From an uncultured Paracoccaceae bacterium (GTDB lineage Bacteria > Pseudomonadota > Alphaproteobacteria > Rhodobacterales > Rhodobacteraceae): a DNA stretch of 6,900 nucleotides. The position numbers were made by a program, and so were the translations under genes. Below, in pieces: positions 6,001-6,900 of this stretch; position 1 is the first letter of the stretch, and the number at the start of each line of letters is the position of its first letter. The stretch spans positions 1-6,900 of the forward strand of contig CALCPC010000254.1 in the NCBI GenBank assembly GCA_937900975.1, in the 5' to 3' direction. A model generated the notes under the pieces. The model was not told the origin of the DNA. It saw nothing but the letters and a program-made list of their open reading frames with translations, and did not search any database.

Positions 6001-6900
6001 TGAAGCTGTTGGTTTGCACCTCCGCCGCCACTGGGCGGAACGCGTCGTCTTCGGGTGTGATGGCAACGTCAATTGTGCCCTTCACCGCGCCGCCATCGCC
6101 ATCGGTCAAACCAAAGCTGATAATCCGCGCGGTTTCCGGATCGTCGGAGGTGTTGGCATAGCCAACGGCCTCCAACACCGCCTCGACCGCATTAACGTCG
6201 GCGGCGGCGTTGAAGCGGATGATCAGCGGCTCGCCCTGCGCGCCATTGCTTTCCAGCGTGCCGCTGGCCACCCCATCGACCCGCACCGTGGTTCCAGTGA
6301 CCGTGACACCGCCGGTCGGCAGAAGCCCTAGCTGATCCTGCGCCGCGCCGTCTTCGGGCGCGAACTGCCGTTGCACCGTGGAGTTGTCGAGAACGGCGAG
6401 TGTCAGCGCGCCGCCCGCGAAATCCGCGCTATCGGTATCGCCAAGGCTGATATTGCCGAAAATACCCTGCAAACCGGCGTCAAAATCCGCCTCGTCCAAG
6501 ACAATCGATGTCGGCAGGCCATTAATGACGGGGTCCGCTGCCCCCGCTGGGGCCGCAGCGGTGAAGACCCGCTGGACAACGGCTGTGCTGCTGCCGTCGC
6601 CCGCTGTGCCGGAGGCTTCGCTGCGGAAGGCGACGACGAAATCGTCGCCGGCAAGCGCTGCGACCGCCGAAAGATGTTGCGTGGACGCGGTTTCGGAATT
6701 GACCTGAAACTCCCCATCGACGCGGGTGCCGTCGGCGGCGAAGACCTGGCCGAAAACGCCCGTGCCGCTGCCGTCTTGACCTGTAGTATCGCTCCAAGAG
6801 ACCACCCAGCCGCCGCTTTCCAGCTCTGCGATCTCGTCATCCGATTGGCAGCTGGTGGTGGTTTCGTTTACCCTCACCTCACCGCCGTATGCCGTGCCAT
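1..6900 (-). CDS. Giant multidomain repeat protein (propeller-like, cadherin-like, PKD and VCBS-type domains), internal fragment, both ends missing
   Basis: Complete codons run from plus position 6898 down to 2, giving 2,299 residues without a TAA, TAG or TGA when every triplet of this frame is read. The translation is modular throughout, so this is the coding frame. Order from the N-terminal side: end of a propeller-like block, cadherin-like module, seven-repeat block, cadherin-like module, seven-repeat block, short cadherin-like domain, PKD-like domain, six VCBS-type domains, a 92-residue domain and the start of its copy. Aspartate-rich DxD, DGDGG and NDxD motifs suggest calcium-dependent folding. 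No transmembrane segment, signal peptide, enzyme motif or RTX (GGxGxDxLx) repeat is visible. Proteins of this type are commonly secreted type I adhesins or extracellular matrix proteins; that function is inferred from architecture alone. None of the internal Met codons has context suggesting a start. The reading frame and repeat nature are certain, the biological role is not. Confidence 0.97.
62..337 (-). repeat. Short (92-residue) cadherin/Ig-like tandem domain
   Basis: Residues 2188-2279. Features: IAVDDAFSTDEDTLLAGDVL start, ANDSDIDSANLTVTLLSDV, SNGTLVLNPDGTFTYLG, DSFTYEVSDGALTDTATV and the DPVNDAP linker. It is about 24 residues shorter than the preceding six because it lacks the LPSGA-type insertion, so it resembles the compact bacterial cadherin-like domain. 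The start of an almost identical copy follows directly. Confidence 0.85.
277..346. repeat. Near-identical direct DNA repeat, copy 2
   Basis: Partner of positions 1-70: 69 of 70 bases identical, same codon phase. It covers the NDAP-side linker and the first 20-odd codons of the 92-residue-type domain. The conserved part spans the domain boundary, as expected for unequal crossing-over between tandem domains. Confidence 0.9.
338..685 (-). repeat. VCBS/bacterial-cadherin-type domain 6
   Basis: Residues 2072-2187 (116 residues). Features: VAIDDALATSEDGSI start, VLADNGAGADFDPDQGPLTV, EVNGAAVAIGTQ, LASGALLTLNADGSFAYD, DSFTYTIEDQQGLTDAATV and the GENDAP linker. It is the last of the ~116-residue type; the following domain is of a shorter type. 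Confidence 0.85.
686..1033 (-). repeat. VCBS/bacterial-cadherin-type domain 5
   Basis: Residues 1956-2071 (116 residues). Features: AENDGFEVTEGVLLAGSV start, LADSDVDLNDSFDVVAVNG, ITLPSGALLTLNADGTFSY, DQNGAFATL, DSFTYTIQDGSGAISQATV and the GLSDAP linker. The central part is very close to the next domain (residues 2072-2187), including at the DNA level, which points to a fairly recent shared origin. Confidence 0.85.
1034..1369 (-). repeat. VCBS/bacterial-cadherin-type domain 4
   Basis: Residues 1844-1955 (112 residues). Features: NSATEDGPSVTGNLLDATTD start, SDTLTISEINGS, TLLPSGATITAAADGSYSYD, PAGAFQARG, VVSFTVTDGDGGSAPAALV and the GVNDTP linker. R1918 (within QARG) is the only basic residue between residues 1425 and 2299. 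The strand normally reading DSFTYTIxDG is changed to VVSFTVTDGDGG, making this the most divergent member of the array. Confidence 0.83.
1370..1717 (-). repeat. VCBS/bacterial-cadherin-type domain 3
   Basis: Residues 1728-1843 (116 residues). Features: VALDDTQAAVEDVALI start, TGEDFDPDGDPISVVAVNG, TLGSGASLTVDASGTFDY, QQNGAFDGL, ETFEYTIADGQGGTDMATV and the GVNDGP linker. The central strand has LGSGAS where neighbours have LPSGA. The DPDGDPI loop is a likely calcium site. Confidence 0.85.
1718..2053 (-). repeat. VCBS/bacterial-cadherin-type domain 2
   Basis: Residues 1616-1727 (112 residues). Features: VAADDALSANDDTPI start, LLADNGNGPDTDIDAG acidic loop, VALNG, VVLPSGATVTLLADG, DSFTYTIEDQFGAASVATV and an INTTNQAP linker in place of the usual NDAP. 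Same family as the flanking domains. Its role is probably as a calcium-stiffened spacer segment of an extended stalk, inferred from the family. Confidence 0.85.
2054..2398 (-). repeat. VCBS/bacterial-cadherin-type domain 1
   Basis: Residues 1501-1615. It shows the layout shared by the array: a VSEDAPG start, the NVLANDNDSGGDPITIT calcium-type motif, and LPSGALITFDG. It then has FTYDPNGQFEGL, DSFTYTISDGQGGSDTATV and the GQNDAP linker. This matches the well-known VCBS / Ig-like bacterial domain pattern of large secreted adhesins. It differs from its neighbours by a poly-Ala/Gly/Pro stretch (TAPAGAAGVPIP) before the SGA strand. Confidence 0.85.
2399..2680 (-). other. PKD-like domain (about 94 residues)
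   Basis: Residues 1407-1500. Features: ITEGSTLFRTLTVGDPDGDAA, slightly shortened here as TEGS...DPDGD, then YTVDFGEGDAPV, FFEDEGVYTVTVTVDDN and SFTVTVINADP. The D-F-G-E-G-D strand, the EGxYTVTVTVxD strand and the TVxVxNxxP ending are the hallmarks of PKD/Ig-like beta-sandwich domains found in secreted bacterial proteins. It is the only one in the window and lies at the junction between the short cadherin-like domain and the VCBS-type array. R1424 here is the last basic residue before R1918. Confidence 0.75.
2681..3001 (-). other. Short cadherin/Ig-like domain (about 107 residues)
   Basis: Residues 1300-1406. It starts SGLEDTPIVLGADVF and has TDPDGQTLQEIRV, then ASGTLTLSGAPV. It continues with LVYLGNPDFNGLDDFAW (strand plus loop) and ends in the EPVNDAP linker. 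The ED-T-P-I start, the S-G-T-L-x-L strand, the GxDDFxW motif and the NDAP end are typical of bacterial tandem cadherin-like domains (Cadherin_5/Big-type). It is the first domain after the last propeller-like block and is unlike the ~175-residue cadherin-like modules upstream, so it marks the change to a different repeat type. Confidence 0.75.
3002..4276 (-). repeat. Propeller-like block C: seven well-conserved ~60-residue repeats
   Basis: Residues 875-1299. Repeats on plus coordinates: 4073-4276, 3872-4072, 3695-3871, 3512-3694, 3347-3511, 3179-3346 and 3002-3178. All seven keep the core Trp in a VVVW-like strand (FVLVW, FLVTW, FVVVW, FFVVW, LVVVW, FVVVW, FVIAW). Six have a DGS turn before G[VI][FY] (for example LDGSGNGIFGQRFD); repeat 3 has DTSGEGVF. 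Repeats 2 to 7 start with a VN or IN motif (FLVN, FQVN, IQVN, VQIN, FRVN, FQVN); repeat 1 starts with a looser VERQANTET. Repeats 1 and 2 share an extra DGSALP insertion before the next start. The seventh has SGSAGDGS. A seven-bladed beta-propeller is the simplest reading. Similar repeats occur in secreted calcium-binding proteins of cyanobacteria and alphaproteobacteria, but I cannot name a family entry with certainty. Confidence 0.85.
4277..4801 (-). other. Cadherin-like module 2 (about 175 residues)
   Basis: Residues 700-874. It repeats the plan of residues 120-289: an opening ENVVNGIPQLIDADG, the acidic motif DADSTDFDGGTI at 735-746, and YRNISDDPLETR near the end (829-840). The DGDGG loop follows at 848-852, then the linker NITPSTDAF. 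Compared with module 1, NTSDDPET becomes NISDDPLET, so the two are clear paralogues within the protein. It separates two complete seven-repeat blocks. Calcium binding is inferred from the Asp-rich loops; no catalytic motif is visible. Confidence 0.75.
4802..6031 (-). repeat. Propeller-like block B: seven ~58-residue repeats, partly degenerate
   Basis: Residues 290-699. Repeats on plus coordinates: 5828-6031, 5660-5827, 5495-5659, 5321-5494, 5144-5320, 4976-5143 and 4802-4975. The well-kept ones show an xVN start, a Q about eight residues later, a GGFVVxW-type strand, a DGSGxGVF-type turn, a Q-x-F/Y-D strand and a GGE ending. Repeats 1 and 2 keep the core Trp (YVITW, FAIAW). In repeats 3 to 7 the same position is R, F, Y, F and Y. 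Repeats 3 and 4 also lose the VN start and the DGSG turn. Seven repeats fit a closed seven-bladed beta-propeller with possible calcium sites in the DGSG turns. The count depends on accepting the diverged third and fourth repeats, which are supported by their spacing of 55 and 58 residues. Confidence 0.78.
6032..6541 (-). other. Cadherin-like module 1 (about 170 residues)
   Basis: Residues 120-289. It opens with INGLPTSIVLDEADF, has an acidic calcium-type motif DTDSADFAGGALT at 154-166 and a beta-rich middle. It closes with YANTSDDPETAR (247-258), the DGDGG loop (266-270) and the linker ITPEDDAF. The NTSDDP...DGDGG pairing is typical of cadherin-like calcium-binding domains in bacterial secreted repeat proteins. 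The module sits between two propeller-like blocks and aligns motif by motif with residues 700-874, so it is probably a rigid spacer repeated with each propeller. Domain family membership is by motif recognition only. Confidence 0.75.
6542..6898 (-). repeat. End of a propeller-like repeat block (last two blades plus the tail of a third)
   Basis: Residues 1-119 of the fragment. Residues 1-7 (GTAYGGE) are the end of one repeat. Residues 8-63 form a well-kept blade: VRVN start, Q18, then SGGWVVSW, QDGSGTGVFGQ and a DGE ending. Residues 64-119 form the last blade: FQVN start, DDFVVAF, SGTAGDGS. The motifs match the two complete seven-repeat blocks further along the protein, and the SGTAGDGS signature places residues 64-119 as the final blade of its block. 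By analogy about five more blades should lie beyond position 6900. The only cysteine of the fragment (C17) is here. The propeller fold is inferred from repeat length and number, not shown. Confidence 0.8.

Noticed and set aside
6403..6840. 145-residue minus-strand open frame and other short minus-strand frames in other phases (for example 4015-4356, 2875-3144)
   Set aside because: They are out of phase with the window-long frame, rich in Arg/Ser/Pro, and lack any domain pattern. They are typical alternate-frame shadows in GC-rich DNA.
1..6900. RTX nonapeptide (GGxGxDxLx) calcium-binding repeats
   Set aside because: Searched for in the translation and not seen. The DGSG and DGDGG motifs belong to propeller-like and cadherin-like domains. 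RTX repeats could still lie beyond position 1.

Overview
The window lies entirely inside one very large protein-coding gene on the minus strand. Reading the minus strand in the frame whose codons fall on plus positions 2-4, 5-7 and so on to 6896-6898 gives 2,299 consecutive sense codons. There is no stop, no convincing start and no intergenic gap. Both ends of the gene lie outside the window: the N-terminal side beyond position 6900 and the C-terminal side beyond position 1. I saw no second gene, RNA gene, promoter, terminator, CRISPR array or insertion sequence.

The protein is built from tandem modules. Residue numbers below count from the codon at 6896-6898. Residues 1-119 are the end of a beta-propeller-like repeat block, and 120-289 a cadherin-like module. 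Residues 290-699 are a complete block of seven ~58-residue repeats, followed by a second cadherin-like module at 700-874. Residues 875-1299 are another complete block of seven repeats. Residues 1300-1406 are a shorter cadherin/Ig-like domain and 1407-1500 a single PKD-like domain. Residues 1501-2187 are six tandem VCBS/bacterial-cadherin-type domains of 112-116 residues, most ending in an NDAP-like linker. Residues 2188-2279 are a shorter 92-residue domain, and 2280-2299 begin an almost identical copy that runs off the window.

The composition is that of a secreted, calcium-binding surface protein. It is rich in Asp, Gly, Thr and Val, with one Cys, about seven Lys and two His in 2,299 residues. 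Such multidomain proteins in Gram-negative bacteria are usually exported by type I secretion and act as giant adhesins or matrix/surface-layer proteins. That role is inferred: no secretion signal, RTX nonapeptide array or transporter gene is visible here. The high GC content and GC-rich third codon positions, together with this architecture, suggest a marine alphaproteobacterium (for example the Roseobacter/Rhodobacterales group), but this is only a guess.

The most interesting structure is hierarchical. Two full blocks each contain exactly seven repeats, as expected for closed seven-bladed propellers. Each propeller is paired with a ~175-residue cadherin-like module to form a ~585-residue super-unit, and the last blade of each block carries the same signature. 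The C-terminal side instead shows young, nearly identical tandem duplication at the DNA level.
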